DNA of 14,017 nucleotides from an uncultured Erysipelotrichaceae bacterium (GCA_900550005.1 URQL01000027.1:1-14017), one strand, 5' to 3'. Numbered from the stretch's first letter, positions 6,126 through 13,485 are shown. A program made the numbers and translations. The notes: a model not told the origin generated them from the letters alone.

Positions 6126-8855
6126 TTAAGAGTTTGTTGATGGATTTGAAGATGGTGTTGTTTGGTCAGGGGAAGTTTGATCACTATTTTCTTTTTTATA
6201 GTAAACATTAACAACAGCTGTACCATCTTCTAAAATTGTTGCATTGTTTGGTGACACATTTACACTATAATTATCGTTAGGAAGATGAGTTAATGTATTG
6301 ACTTCAATAGTATCACCGATTTTACCTGATTTTGTTTCACTTATAAGTAAGTTACCATCAACATAATAGTTGATCGTATAGTTGGCTGTCGTTTTTTTAA
6401 CGGTAATAGATACCGTCTTTTCTGAAGAACGAAGCGATAGTGCATCTTTACGAGCATAATATCCAGCTACAGTAACACTCTTTGTTGGTGTGTAATTGAT
6501 TTTAAAGCTTGATGAATCACTTTGTTGTGTGTATAGAACTTCGTTTGTTGAACTGTCTCTTATTTCAATGACATAAACAACATTACCATAAATCTTTTTA
6601 GTGGATTCATCGTCTTGACCATAGTCTGCAAAAGTTGCTGTTAAATTGTTGGCTTCACCACTTACAGTAAAGCTAGATAAATCATTTAGTTTGCTTGATT
6701 CACTGGCACCTTTAGGTTGATTATTTGTTTTAAACCAAGCCGTTACAATTTTGTCACTAGACATATCGCTTGTAGGTTTTGTATAGGGTTCGTAACCTTT
6801 GATCATTGTTGCTTGAACAACATTACTAGGTTGTGTGTAAGAATGGTTAGTGACACCATTATGTGCTTTGCTTAAAAGCATAGCTGCAATCGAACTTGTG
6901 ATTTGCCAAGTTTGGGTACTATCCATATAATAACCATACTTTTGAGCTAGTTGACCTGGATAGCCAGCCCAGACAGATACGGCATCTTCGCTATAACATT
7001 GGAACCAGCTATCTTTAGCTACACCTTCAGGAATTGGTGTTTCAAAGTTAAGTCCATTTGTTCCCCAATCTGTTGTACCTGATTTACCAGCGATGTTGTA
7101 AGAAATATTTGTTCCATAGTAATTTGTTTTGGCAAAAGATTGTAATACCTTTGTAATCATGAAGGCAGAGCTTGCATCGATTGCTTGTGTTGGTGTAATT
7201 CGATCATGAACATCTACTTTTTTGTTTGTTCCTTTAACCACAATGTAATTGATTGTATGAGGTTTAATGTATTGGCCTCCATTTGAAAGAACACTGTAAG
7301 CACCAGCGCCTTCAATAGGACTAATTCCATGATCCCAAGAACCGATTGAATAAGTTAAGTTTAGATTTTCATCAGATAAATCAAAACCAAATCCTTCTAA
7401 GTATTTTGTATAACCAGAATAACCAATTTTATCATTTACTTTTTCATAAGTATGGATGGCCGGTAAGTTGTAAGAAAGTTTTAATGCATCAACAAGTTGC
7501 ATATTTCCACCGCTTGATTTATCCCAGTTATTGATTTTGTGTCCTTCAGGTGTTGTGTAGGCTTCATTTGAAACTGCTTGACCTGTTGACCAATCTAAAT
7601 ATTCAAATGCGGCTGCATAAGAGATGATTGGTTTTAATGATGAACCTGGTTGATGTTTTTCTAAGGCGTAATTGATGAGTGGAAGATTTACAGCCTCGCG
7701 TTCAGGAGTGGTAATTCCTGTATAAGCTCTTCCGCCAATAACCGCAACGATTGCTCCGGTATGCGTATCTTGGATACTTGCTCCAAGTTCTAAGTTGTCA
7801 TCGCTAAAGTAGTAAGCTTCACCACTAGCGATTTGATCAGCATAATTTTGTGTTTCAGGATTCATAAATGTATGAATTTCAATTGGTGTTTCTAGTGGAT
7901 TGATTCCTTCTAATTCAGGAAAAACTCCAGATTTTTTCAAACCCTCAAACTCACTAAGTACCGTATCGACATAACTTGCATAGTTACTGTAATTAGATGA
8001 TGATGACGTATTTTTGCTTAAGGTGTTTTCTACTTTAACACTTTTAGCACTCTCACGTTCTTGTTCAGTAATGTAACCATGGCGATACATTAAATCTAAA
8101 ATTACATTACGACGATTTGTTGCTGCTTCAATATGATAATAAGGATCAAATGCGTCAGGAGCATTTAAAGTTCCTGCCACTAAAGCAGCTTCTGGTAAAG
8201 TAAGCTTAGAAACATCTTTATTAAAATAATATTTGCTGGCTGCTTGAATGCCAATAGCTTGTGTGCCACGACCAAAAGAGATCTTGTTTAAGTAAAGGAC
8301 TAAGATTTGTTCTTTACTTAATTCTTTATCAGCTTGGGTAGCTAAGTAAATTTCAGCAATCTTTCTTTGCCAACGGTTGATATTTTCTTCAGAATATTCC
8401 CAATAAGATTTTTTAATTAATTGTTGTGTAATGGTTGAACCACCACTTGTAATACCACGATGGACCACGTTTCCAATCGCTGCTTTAACAATACGAGGAA
8501 TATCGATTCCACTATGTTCAAAGTAACGTGAATCTTCTGCTGAAACAACAGCATCGATCAAAACTTGAGGTAATTGTTCATATTCGACGTTTTCACGATT
8601 TCCTGCATCGCTATTTCCCCATAAACCCATACTGTTTTCATTTGTATCGTAAATTTCTGTTGCTTCATTTGAAAGCAAACGATTTGCATCAAAGGAATCG
8701 GTTGCTTTAATAATTCCAATGGCAAAATAAATTCCATAGCAGACCACGCCAATTAAACAGACGGTTAAAATTCTCAAAACAATTTTCGTCTTTTTAAATT
8801 TTTTCTTTGGCTTGATTTTGACTTTTTTTATTCGCTTTGTATCTTGATTTGTCAT
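6126..8855 (-). CDS. ponA: class A penicillin-binding protein (PBP1)
   Basis: This bifunctional cell-wall synthase polymerises lipid II (glycosyltransferase) and cross-links the stem peptides (transpeptidase) outside the membrane. It has 909 residues. A very basic cytoplasmic tail (1-25) is followed by a membrane anchor at about 27-49. The GT51 domain (about 65-250) shows E107-DSRYFEH with catalytic E107, GGSTITQQL (138-146) and RKIAE with E168. The transpeptidase domain (about 355-640) has active-site S405 in S-SL-K408, S461-Y-N463 and K591-SGT. The C-terminus is extended: a beta-rich stretch at about 724-820, a MucBP/InlB-repeat-like stretch at about 824-887 (from YTINYYVDG to VVNVYYKK), then a Ser/Thr/Pro/Asn-rich end. 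The ATG overlaps the recU stop as ATGA with GGAGGAA upstream, so translation is probably coupled. Confidence 0.96.
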   Translation of the reverse strand: MTNQDTKRIKKVKIKPKKKFKKTKIVLRILTVCLIGVVCYGIYFAIGIIKATDSFDANRLLSNEATEIYDTNENSMGLWGNSDAGNRENVEYEQLPQVLIDAVVSAEDSRYFEHSGIDIPRIVKAAIGNVVHRGITSGGSTITQQLIKKSYWEYSEENINRWQRKIAEIYLATQADKELSKEQILVLYLNKISFGRGTQAIGIQAASKYYFNKDVSKLTLPEAALVAGTLNAPDAFDPYYHIEAATNRRNVILDLMYRHGYITEQERESAKSVKVENTLSKNTSSSSNYSNYASYVDTVLSEFEGLKKSGVFPELEGINPLETPIEIHTFMNPETQNYADQIASGEAYYFSDDNLELGASIQDTHTGAIVAVIGGRAYTGITTPEREAVNLPLINYALEKHQPGSSLKPIISYAAAFEYLDWSTGQAVSNEAYTTPEGHKINNWDKSSGGNMQLVDALKLSYNLPAIHTYEKVNDKIGYSGYTKYLEGFGFDLSDENLNLTYSIGSWDHGISPIEGAGAYSVLSNGGQYIKPHTINYIVVKGTNKKVDVHDRITPTQAIDASSAFMITKVLQSFAKTNYYGTNISYNIAGKSGTTDWGTNGLNFETPIPEGVAKDSWFQCYSEDAVSVWAGYPGQLAQKYGYYMDSTQTWQITSSIAAMLLSKAHNGVTNHSYTQPSNVVQATMIKGYEPYTKPTSDMSSDKIVTAWFKTNNQPKGASESSKLNDLSSFTVSGEANNLTATFADYGQDDESTKKIYGNVVYVIEIRDSSTNEVLYTQQSDSSSFKINYTPTKSVTVAGYYARKDALSLRSSEKTVSITVKKTTANYTINYYVDGNLLISETKSGKIGDTIEVNTLTHLPNDNYSVNVSPNNATILEDGTAVVNVYYKKENSDQTSPDQTTPSSNPSTNS

Positions 8856-9439
8856 TTTGTTTCCTCCTTAAAAAATACTTGATCGACTACTTTTAAATAA
8901 TCAAGTCTTGGTCTAAAGCCATTTGGAATAAGGTATCCATTTTCTTTTATTTCATCATAGCTTAAAGACTTTTTGGTAGCCATATCGTATTTTTCAATCA
9001 TATAGGTTGCTTCGAGTAGATAAACTTCATCTTCTTTGGTAAAACTGATTACAAGAAAAGCAATACCTTGATGGTGGACGATCTTTCTTAAATGTTCAAT
9101 TTGATGAGGGTGGATATTTTGAAACGGAAAATGTTTTTTTTGTAACTCTTTGGCTTCAAAATCAATGTATTTTCCTCTGTATAAACCGTTATAATCGGTC
9201 GTACTTGGAGTTTTAAAATAAGCCTCAACAATTTTTGCAGCACTTCTTCTAGGATAGTCCACTTTAACAATTTGAATAGGTGTTGGTTTTTTATGAATCA
9301 CAGCTTTATCAAAAGCAAGATAAAATTCATTAGAAGCATTGAGTTCTTCTTCTAACGAGTATCCACGATGTCTTGTATCATGACTTGGGATCACGGGTTT
9401 AGAAAAATTCTTTTTCATCCCATTTGGATAATTAACCAT
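8852..9439 (-). CDS. recU: Holliday junction resolvase RecU
   Basis: RecU cleaves four-way junctions during recombinational repair and chromosome segregation in Firmicutes, and in Bacillus also interacts with RecA. The protein has 195 residues. It begins MVNYPNG, aligning with the family start, and has a disordered-looking segment (8-24) before RGYSLEEELN. The HKKPTP motif (49-54) and RRSAAKIVEAYF precede the nuclease core. D82 in STTDYNG and D93, E95 and K97 in IDFEAKE are the expected metal-binding and catalytic residues, and Q113 in HPHQIEHL is conserved. The C-terminal IPNGFRPRLDYL matches the family. AGGTGA lies five bases before the ATG. It is the first gene of the leftward recU-ponA pair, an arrangement shared with B. 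subtilis. TATAAT on the minus strand at 9461-9456 could be a -10 box, but the start would then fall within the ribosome site. Confidence 0.96.
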   Translation of the reverse strand: MVNYPNGMKKNFSKPVIPSHDTRHRGYSLEEELNASNEFYLAFDKAVIHKKPTPIQIVKVDYPRRSAAKIVEAYFKTPSTTDYNGLYRGKYIDFEAKELQKKHFPFQNIHPHQIEHLRKIVHHQGIAFLVISFTKEDEVYLLEATYMIEKYDMATKKSLSYDEIKENGYLIPNGFRPRLDYLKVVDQVFFKEETK

Positions 9440-9512
9440 TTATATCACCTTCATTATTATACTTGTTTTTTGCTAAGAAAGGAAGTAATTTAGCTAAAAT
9501 CACGCTTATGAC

Positions 9513-9540
9513 TTGATTTTTAGTTTGAATTTTGTACAAT
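9513..9540 (+). promoter_or_regulatory. probable sigma-A promoter of gpsB
   Basis: TTGATT (9513-9518) and TACAAT (9535-9540) are separated by 16 bases, in the 124-base gap between the divergent recU and gpsB genes. The predicted start near 9547 leaves only a short leader before the ribosome site AAGGATG, so the position is plausible but not certain. Confidence 0.5.
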
Positions 9541-9563
9541 TAGTAATTAAGGATGTGATAAAA

Positions 9564-9905
9564 ATGGAATACAAAATACAATTAACACCAAAGAAAATTT
9601 TAAATAAGGAGTTTAAAGTTGATTTTAAAGGGTACAATGCAACAGAAGTCGATTATTTTTTAGATACGGTTTTAGCGGATTATGAAAGCTTTGCGAAAAT
9701 GATTGAAGTTGCTAATAAAGAAATGGATGATTTAGCTAAAGAAAATCAAGCCTTAAAACAAGAAATTGCTCGTTTAAAACAAGAAAATACTTTAGCAAAA
9801 GAAAACGTTCAATCATTAGAAGAACAAGTTTCACCGCAAGTAGATATTTTAAAACGTCTTTCTGCTTTAGAAAAAGCTGTTTTTAATCAAAACTTTCAAG
9901 ATTAA
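9564..9905 (+). CDS. gpsB: GpsB, cell-cycle regulator of PBP1
   Basis: GpsB is a DivIVA-like cytoplasmic adaptor that binds the short N-terminal tail of class A PBPs and directs PBP1 between side wall and septum. The protein has 113 residues, somewhat longer than the 98 of B. subtilis. The N-terminal DivIVA-type domain shows LTPKKILNKEFKV, GYNATEVDYFLDTVLADYE (about 24-42), then a coiled coil (about 45-90) longer than usual with heptad-like spacing. The C-terminal trimerising helix VDILKRLSALEKAVF is diagnostic of GpsB rather than DivIVA. The start at 9564 is chosen because MEYKIQLTP aligns with the family start and AAGGATGTG lies upstream; the frame's extension to 9513 would overlap the promoter. 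The gene is followed four bases after its stop by the rnpB promoter, as in B. subtilis, where gpsB also neighbours rnpB. Confidence 0.94.
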   Translation: MEYKIQLTPKKILNKEFKVDFKGYNATEVDYFLDTVLADYESFAKMIEVANKEMDDLAKENQALKQEIARLKQENTLAKENVQSLEEQVSPQVDILKRLSALEKAVFNQNFQD

Positions 9906-9908
9906 TAC

Positions 9909-9937
9909 TTGCACTTTTAAAAAAAATAAAGTAGAAT
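9909..9937 (+). promoter_or_regulatory. sigma-A promoter of rnpB
   Basis: TTGCAC (9909-9914) and TAGAAT (9932-9937) have the ideal 17-base spacing. The predicted start at about 9944 coincides with the 5' side of the terminal P1 helix of RNase P RNA, which supports both calls. Confidence 0.85.
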
Positions 9938-9943
9938 AATTAA

Positions 9944-10292
9944 GCTCATGGAAAGATAATCGCTGTTAATTTATTAATAGAGGAAAGTCCAGGCTCGCAC
10001 GATCTGCGATGATCGTAGTGTTTGTGCATAACGAACAAATAAGTTATGGCAGTGTAGACTGACGACAGGCCTAAGACCTAAACAAGTTACTTGCATGGTT
10101 GATAAGCTATAAAGTGCCACAGAAACAAAACAATGTAGAAATACAATGATGAAAAGAGGTAAACTCCGCAAGCGAGAAACCCAAATTTGGTAGGGGAATC
10201 GGTGCTAAGAAATTGAACGAGGCATTGGACATGATGAAAATGGTGTAGATAAATGATTGTCTGAAAAACAGAACTTGGCTTACAGATTGAGC
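9944..10292 (+). ncRNA. rnpB: RNase P RNA, type B (catalytic subunit)
   Basis: This RNA is the ribozyme that cuts 5' leaders from precursor tRNAs, working with the RnpA protein. The conserved core is visible. GAGGAAAGTCC (9980-9990) followed by a GCTCGCAC element is the 5' side of P4 and its surroundings. GTAAACTCC..AAGCGAGAAACCC lies in the middle. The L15 loop with GGT (10189-10191) pairs with the tRNA CCA end, and ACAGAA..TTGGCTTACAG (from 10268) is the 3' conserved segment. GCTCA (9944-9948) and TGAGC (10288-10292) can close the P1 helix. The wording AAAGTGCCACAG and AGGGGAAT..GGTGC follows the B. subtilis (type B) molecule rather than type A. At about 349 nt it is shorter than the roughly 400-nt B. 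subtilis RNA, mainly because the P19 region is nearly absent. The ends are predicted from the promoter and terminator. Confidence 0.96.
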
Positions 10293-10317
10293 AAGCTGGC
10301 TTTAGCCAGCTTTTTTT
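10293..10317 (+). terminator. intrinsic terminator of rnpB
   Basis: AAGCTGGC (10293-10300) and GCCAGCTT (10305-10312) form a perfect 8-bp stem with a TTTA loop, continued by T to 10317. It begins directly after the P1 helix of RNase P RNA. Confidence 0.93.
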
Positions 10318-10339
10318 ACTTAAAAAAAGAGTAACGCGA

Positions 10340-10367
10340 TTGTTTTTAATGATGATTATGCTATAAT
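10340..10367 (+). promoter_or_regulatory. sigma-A promoter of the rodZ-pgsA-cinA(-recA) operon
   Basis: TTGTTT (10340-10345) lies 16 bases before a perfect TATAAT (10362-10367). TGC immediately before it makes an extended -10 element. The predicted start is near 10374, ten bases before the GAGGAGG ribosome site of the first gene. Confidence 0.8.
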
Positions 10368-10398
10368 AAAAATAAATGAATGAGCGAGGAGGATTATT

Positions 10399-11379
10399 GT
10401 GGAAGAACTAGGAAAAAAACTTCTTGAACAAAGACAAGCAAGAGGAATATCATTACAAGAAATCAGTAACGCTACGCATATTTCAATTGGTGTTTTAAAA
10501 GATATTGAAGGTGGACAATTTGAAAAATACGCTGGCGATGAAGAATACATTAAAAAATACATTGAAAAATATGCTGAATATTTAAATATGGATTCAGCAG
10601 AATATATTGATTCTTATGTTACTTTAACAAAAGAAATCAATACAGCTAAAATAAGAGCAAGTGAAGAAAAAATAAAAAATGAACCTAAGAAAAAACAAGT
10701 AACCATGACAAAGCCAAATTTTGCCCGTTCAAAAAAGGTTTATGATAATCATCGTGGTTTAGAATTTGTCAAATATAGTGTCATTGTGGCTTTATGCTTA
10801 TTGATTATATTTAGTGTTTGGTATGTTTTACGTTTATCAAATAAGGCGGATAATCAATTTGGTGATCAAAATACAAGCCATATTTCTGGTGAAGTAGAAA
10901 CACCTAAAGAAGATGATAAGACAGTGACTCTACCTGAAGATCAAACAAAACAAGAAGAACCTAAAAAAGAATCTAAAATCAAAGTAGATCATACAGCAAA
11001 TTATGAATATACAATTACTTTACCAAAAGATATGGAATCTTTTGATTTTAAATTTGAATTTGTTGGATGTAGTTGGTCACAACTTACTGTAAATGGAATT
11101 GATGGAAGTAATTTAGTTACAAATGGTTTAGCTACTTCTAATTTTGATTCAAAAACATTTAATAGTGCAAATAGCACTAATGACCCAAATGCTACTCCAG
11201 AAACGATTACTGTTTCAAAAATGGATGCAAGTAAAATTCAAACGGTTACTTTAATGAATGGACATAACTACATGCATCGTTACTTTATTAATGATACAAA
11301 AATTGATGTTTTAGAAAGTGAAAATAACGGTTCAAGCGATCCATCAACATTAACTTTCAAATTTGTAAAGGAGTCTTAA
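10399..11379 (+). CDS. rodZ: RodZ-like helix-turn-helix membrane protein
   Basis: This is a 326-residue bitopic membrane protein of the RodZ/YmfM family, which links the MreB cytoskeleton to the wall elongation machinery in rods. The N-terminal HTH_25-type domain (1-70) reads LGKKLLEQRQARGISLQEISNAT and continues with HISIGVLKDIE. GDEEYIKKYIEKYAEYL follows where the RodZ domain contacts MreB. A basic, charged linker (80-120) precedes one membrane helix (about 122-145). The outer part has an acidic/lysine-rich spacer (160-195) and a beta domain from about 200 with GCSWSQLTVNG, interrupted by a Ser/Thr/Asn-rich stretch at about 235-270. The start is GTG at 10399, set by GAGGAGG (10386-10392) and the family start. 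It heads the block with pgsA, cinA and recA known from B. subtilis. The cytoplasmic half is firm; the outer half is divergent. Confidence 0.82.
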   Translation: MEELGKKLLEQRQARGISLQEISNATHISIGVLKDIEGGQFEKYAGDEEYIKKYIEKYAEYLNMDSAEYIDSYVTLTKEINTAKIRASEEKIKNEPKKKQVTMTKPNFARSKKVYDNHRGLEFVKYSVIVALCLLIIFSVWYVLRLSNKADNQFGDQNTSHISGEVETPKEDDKTVTLPEDQTKQEEPKKESKIKVDHTANYEYTITLPKDMESFDFKFEFVGCSWSQLTVNGIDGSNLVTNGLATSNFDSKTFNSANSTNDPNATPETITVSKMDASKIQTVTLMNGHNYMHRYFINDTKIDVLESENNGSSDPSTLTFKFVKES

Positions 11380-11380
11380 A

Positions 11381-11956
11381 ATGAATTTACCTAATAAATT
11401 AACATGTTTTAGAATGGTTTTAGTACCAATTATTGTTTGTATTTATTTATTTCCTTTTGGTGGTGATTTAGTAATATTAAATCAAACTTTACCTGTTTAT
11501 CAATTTATCGTAGTTATTTTATTTGCAATTGCTTCTTTAACAGATCTGTTAGATGGTAAAATTGCTAGAAAAAATAACTTAATAACAACATTTGGAAAAT
11601 TTATGGATCCGATTGCAGATAAATTATTAGTAAATTCTTTAATTATTTTACTTGCATGTAGTGGTCGTTTTAGTGTTGTAGTGGCACTAGTTATGATTGC
11701 TCGTGACTTAGTTGTGGATGCAATTCGTTTACTTGCAAGTCAAAATCAAGTTGTTTTAGCTGCAAGTCAATTAGGAAAGCTTAAAACGGTAACACAGATG
11801 ATTGGAATTATTCTTGTTCTTATTAATAATATTCCTTTCCATTTAATGGGGATTCCTATGGATCAAATTATGATTTGGATAGCAACAGCCATTTCCTTTA
11901 TCTCTGGAGTCGATTATTTTATGAAAAACAAAGGATTTATAATGGAGTCAATGTAA
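11381..11956 (+). CDS. pgsA: CDP-diacylglycerol--glycerol-3-phosphate phosphatidyltransferase
   Basis: PgsA condenses CDP-diacylglycerol with glycerol 3-phosphate to make phosphatidylglycerol phosphate, the committed step to phosphatidylglycerol and cardiolipin, in the cytoplasmic membrane. The protein has 191 residues and several membrane helices (about 10-25, 38-54, 80-110, 130-150 and 155-175). The CDP-alcohol phosphotransferase motif is complete: D55-x2-D58-G59-x2-A62-R63-x8-G72-x3-D76-x3-D80, giving all four metal-binding and catalytic aspartates. It begins MNLPNKLT, the usual PgsA start. The ATG lies one base after the rodZ stop with AAAGGAG inside the end of rodZ, so the genes are translated from one message. 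GpsA, at the other end of this window, makes its second substrate. Confidence 0.95.
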   Translation: MNLPNKLTCFRMVLVPIIVCIYLFPFGGDLVILNQTLPVYQFIVVILFAIASLTDLLDGKIARKNNLITTFGKFMDPIADKLLVNSLIILLACSGRFSVVVALVMIARDLVVDAIRLLASQNQVVLAASQLGKLKTVTQMIGIILVLINNIPFHLMGIPMDQIMIWIATAISFISGVDYFMKNKGFIMESM

Positions 11957-11957
11957 T

Positions 11958-12404
11958 ATGAAAGAATTAGTACATCATTTAATTGAAAAAGGATTGACGA
12001 TCTCAAGTTGTGAAAGTTTTACAGTTGGAAATTTTGGTGCACAAGTGGGAAGCATTCCTGGAGCTAGTAAGACATATAAAGGGACATTGGTTACGTATCA
12101 AACGTGTATTAAAACGGATGTTTTAAAAGTAGATAAGGAATTAGTGGAACGCTATGGGGTAGTTAGTCATGAAGTGGCTTATGCTATGTGTAAAAATGGT
12201 CGTGAACTTTTTAACAGTGATCTTTGTGTTTCTTTTACAGGTAATGCGGGACCAGAAGCTATGGAAGATAAACCAGTAGGACTTGTATATATTGGGATCA
12301 ATGATCGAGGGACAATTCATACTTATGAATATCATTTAGTTGGTTCAAGATCATCAATTCAGCTTCAAGCAATAAAAAAAGCAATTGACTTGTTGAAAAA
12401 GTGA
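11958..12404 (+). CDS. cinA: CinA C-terminal domain protein (NMN amidohydrolase type)
   Basis: This 148-residue protein corresponds to the C-terminal domain of CinA alone, the PncC-type nicotinamide-nucleotide amidohydrolase that deamidates NMN for NAD recycling. The N-terminal MoCF/COG1058 domain found in the roughly 415-residue B. subtilis CinA is absent, and no trace of it lies upstream because pgsA ends one base before this ATG. Seen in the sequence are the nucleophile region SSCES20FTVG (usual form ESCTGG), SIPGAS (32-37), the GTLVTY strand, YGVVSHEVA (66-74), SFTGNAGPEAM (92-102) and KPVGLVYIG. The second glycine after the serine loop is kept, but the first is V23. GGAG inside pgsA is the ribosome site. 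The position between pgsA and recA is the classic cinA place, which supports the symbol, though pncC would also describe it. Confidence 0.88.
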   Translation: MKELVHHLIEKGLTISSCESFTVGNFGAQVGSIPGASKTYKGTLVTYQTCIKTDVLKVDKELVERYGVVSHEVAYAMCKNGRELFNSDLCVSFTGNAGPEAMEDKPVGLVYIGINDRGTIHTYEYHLVGSRSSIQLQAIKKAIDLLKK

Positions 12405-12451
12405 GAAAAAGTTGAAAAAAAAGCGTATAGATAGAATAGGAGGTAAAAATT

Positions 12452-13465
12452 ATGGCAGAAAAAACAAAAAAAGCGGAAACAACAAATACCGAAGAAAAAG
12501 CATTAGATGAAGCAATTAAACAAATAGAAAAGCAATTTGGTAAAGGTTCTATCATGCGTTTAGGCGATCGTGCGGATATTGGTGTGGATGTTATTCCTAC
12601 TGGTTCACTTACTCTTGATTTAGCTTTAGGGATCGGTGGTTATCCTAAAGGACGTATCATTGAAATTTATGGACCTGAATCAAGTGGAAAAACAACACTT
12701 GCTTTGCATGCAATTGCAGAAGTACAAAAACAAGGCGGACGTGCCGCATTTATTGATGCCGAACATGCCATTGATCCTGTTTATGCTAAAAACTTAGGGG
12801 TTGATATCGATCAATTGATTTTATCTCAACCTGATAGTGGAGAACAAGGACTGGAAATTACAGAAACATTAGCGCGTTCAGGAGCAATTGATTTAATTAT
12901 TGTCGATTCTGTTGCGGCATTAGTACCTCAAGTGGAACTTGATGGGGAAATGGGCGATTCACAAATGGGTCTGCAAGCGCGTTTGATGTCTAAAGCTTTA
13001 AGAAAATTATCAGGATGTTTAAATAAGTCAGAATGTTCAATTATTTTTATTAACCAATTACGTGAAAAAATTGGGGTTATGTTCGGTAATCCAGAAACAA
13101 CAACAGGTGGGCGTGCACTTAAATTTTATTCAACGATTCGTATTGAAATAAGAAGAAGTGAAGCTATTAAAAATGGTACAGATATTATTGGGAATAAGAC
13201 AAATATTAAAGTCGTAAAAAATAAAGTAGCTCCACCATTTAAAACAACAAGTGTAGATATTATCTATGGTAGTGGTATATCTAAAGATGGGGAAGTTCTT
13301 GATTTAGCTGTAGATATGGATATTGTTGAAAAAAGTGGAGCATGGTATTCTTATAAAGGTGAAAAAATTGGTCAAGGACGTGAAAATTCTAAAAATTATT
13401 TAAAAACACATCCAGAAGTAATGGAAGAATTAATTACATTAATTAAAGAAAAAGTAATGGAATAA
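12452..13465 (+). CDS. recA: recombinase RecA
   Basis: RecA forms ATP-dependent filaments on single-stranded DNA, pairs homologous strands and stimulates LexA self-cleavage. The protein has 337 residues. A short lysine-rich N-terminus leads into the polymerisation helix ALDEAIKQIEKQFGKGSIMRLGD (17-39). The Walker A loop is GPESSGKTT (74-82), the catalytic glutamate is E104 in DAEHAIDP, and Walker B is LIIVDSVAAL with D152. Loop L1 lies at about 158-174 with MGDSQMGLQARLMS following, and loop L2 with NQLREKIGVMFGNPE at 201-215. The C-terminus ends IKEKVME without the long acidic tail of E. coli RecA. AGGAGGT (12438-12444) lies seven bases before the ATG. No SOS box of the Bacillus type is visible in the 47-base gap after cinA, nor a convincing separate promoter. 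Confidence 0.99.
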   Translation: MAEKTKKAETTNTEEKALDEAIKQIEKQFGKGSIMRLGDRADIGVDVIPTGSLTLDLALGIGGYPKGRIIEIYGPESSGKTTLALHAIAEVQKQGGRAAFIDAEHAIDPVYAKNLGVDIDQLILSQPDSGEQGLEITETLARSGAIDLIIVDSVAALVPQVELDGEMGDSQMGLQARLMSKALRKLSGCLNKSECSIIFINQLREKIGVMFGNPETTTGGRALKFYSTIRIEIRRSEAIKNGTDIIGNKTNIKVVKNKVAPPFKTTSVDIIYGSGISKDGEVLDLAVDMDIVEKSGAWYSYKGEKIGQGRENSKNYLKTHPEVMEELITLIKEKVME

Positions 13466-13485
13466 AGAGGGAAACCTCTTTTTTT
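13464..13485 (+). terminator. intrinsic terminator of recA
   Basis: AAAGAGG (13464-13470) pairs with CCTCTTT (13475-13481) around a GAAA tetraloop, with T continuing to 13485. The outer pairs lie within the recA stop codon (13463-13465). Confidence 0.9.

Noticed and set aside
7346..7534. Plus-strand open frames opposite ponA (also at 8528-8710)
   Set aside because: They are antisense to the transpeptidase and glycosyltransferase coding sequence, with no start signals.
9456..9461. A perfect minus-strand TATAAT before recU as promoter
   Set aside because: Transcription would start inside the recU ribosome site and no -35 is visible at 16-18 bases, so I did not list it as a feature.
9513..9563. 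A longer N-terminus for GpsB
   Set aside because: It overlaps the likely promoter and lies before the family start; a ribosome site precedes 9564.
9974..10171. A minus-strand open frame of 65 codons
   Set aside because: It is antisense to the conserved core of RNase P RNA and has no ribosome site; it is a shadow of the RNA gene.
10318..10339. A possible small gene between rnpB and rodZ
   Set aside because: The gap holds only the end of the T-run and promoter DNA; no start with a ribosome site is present.
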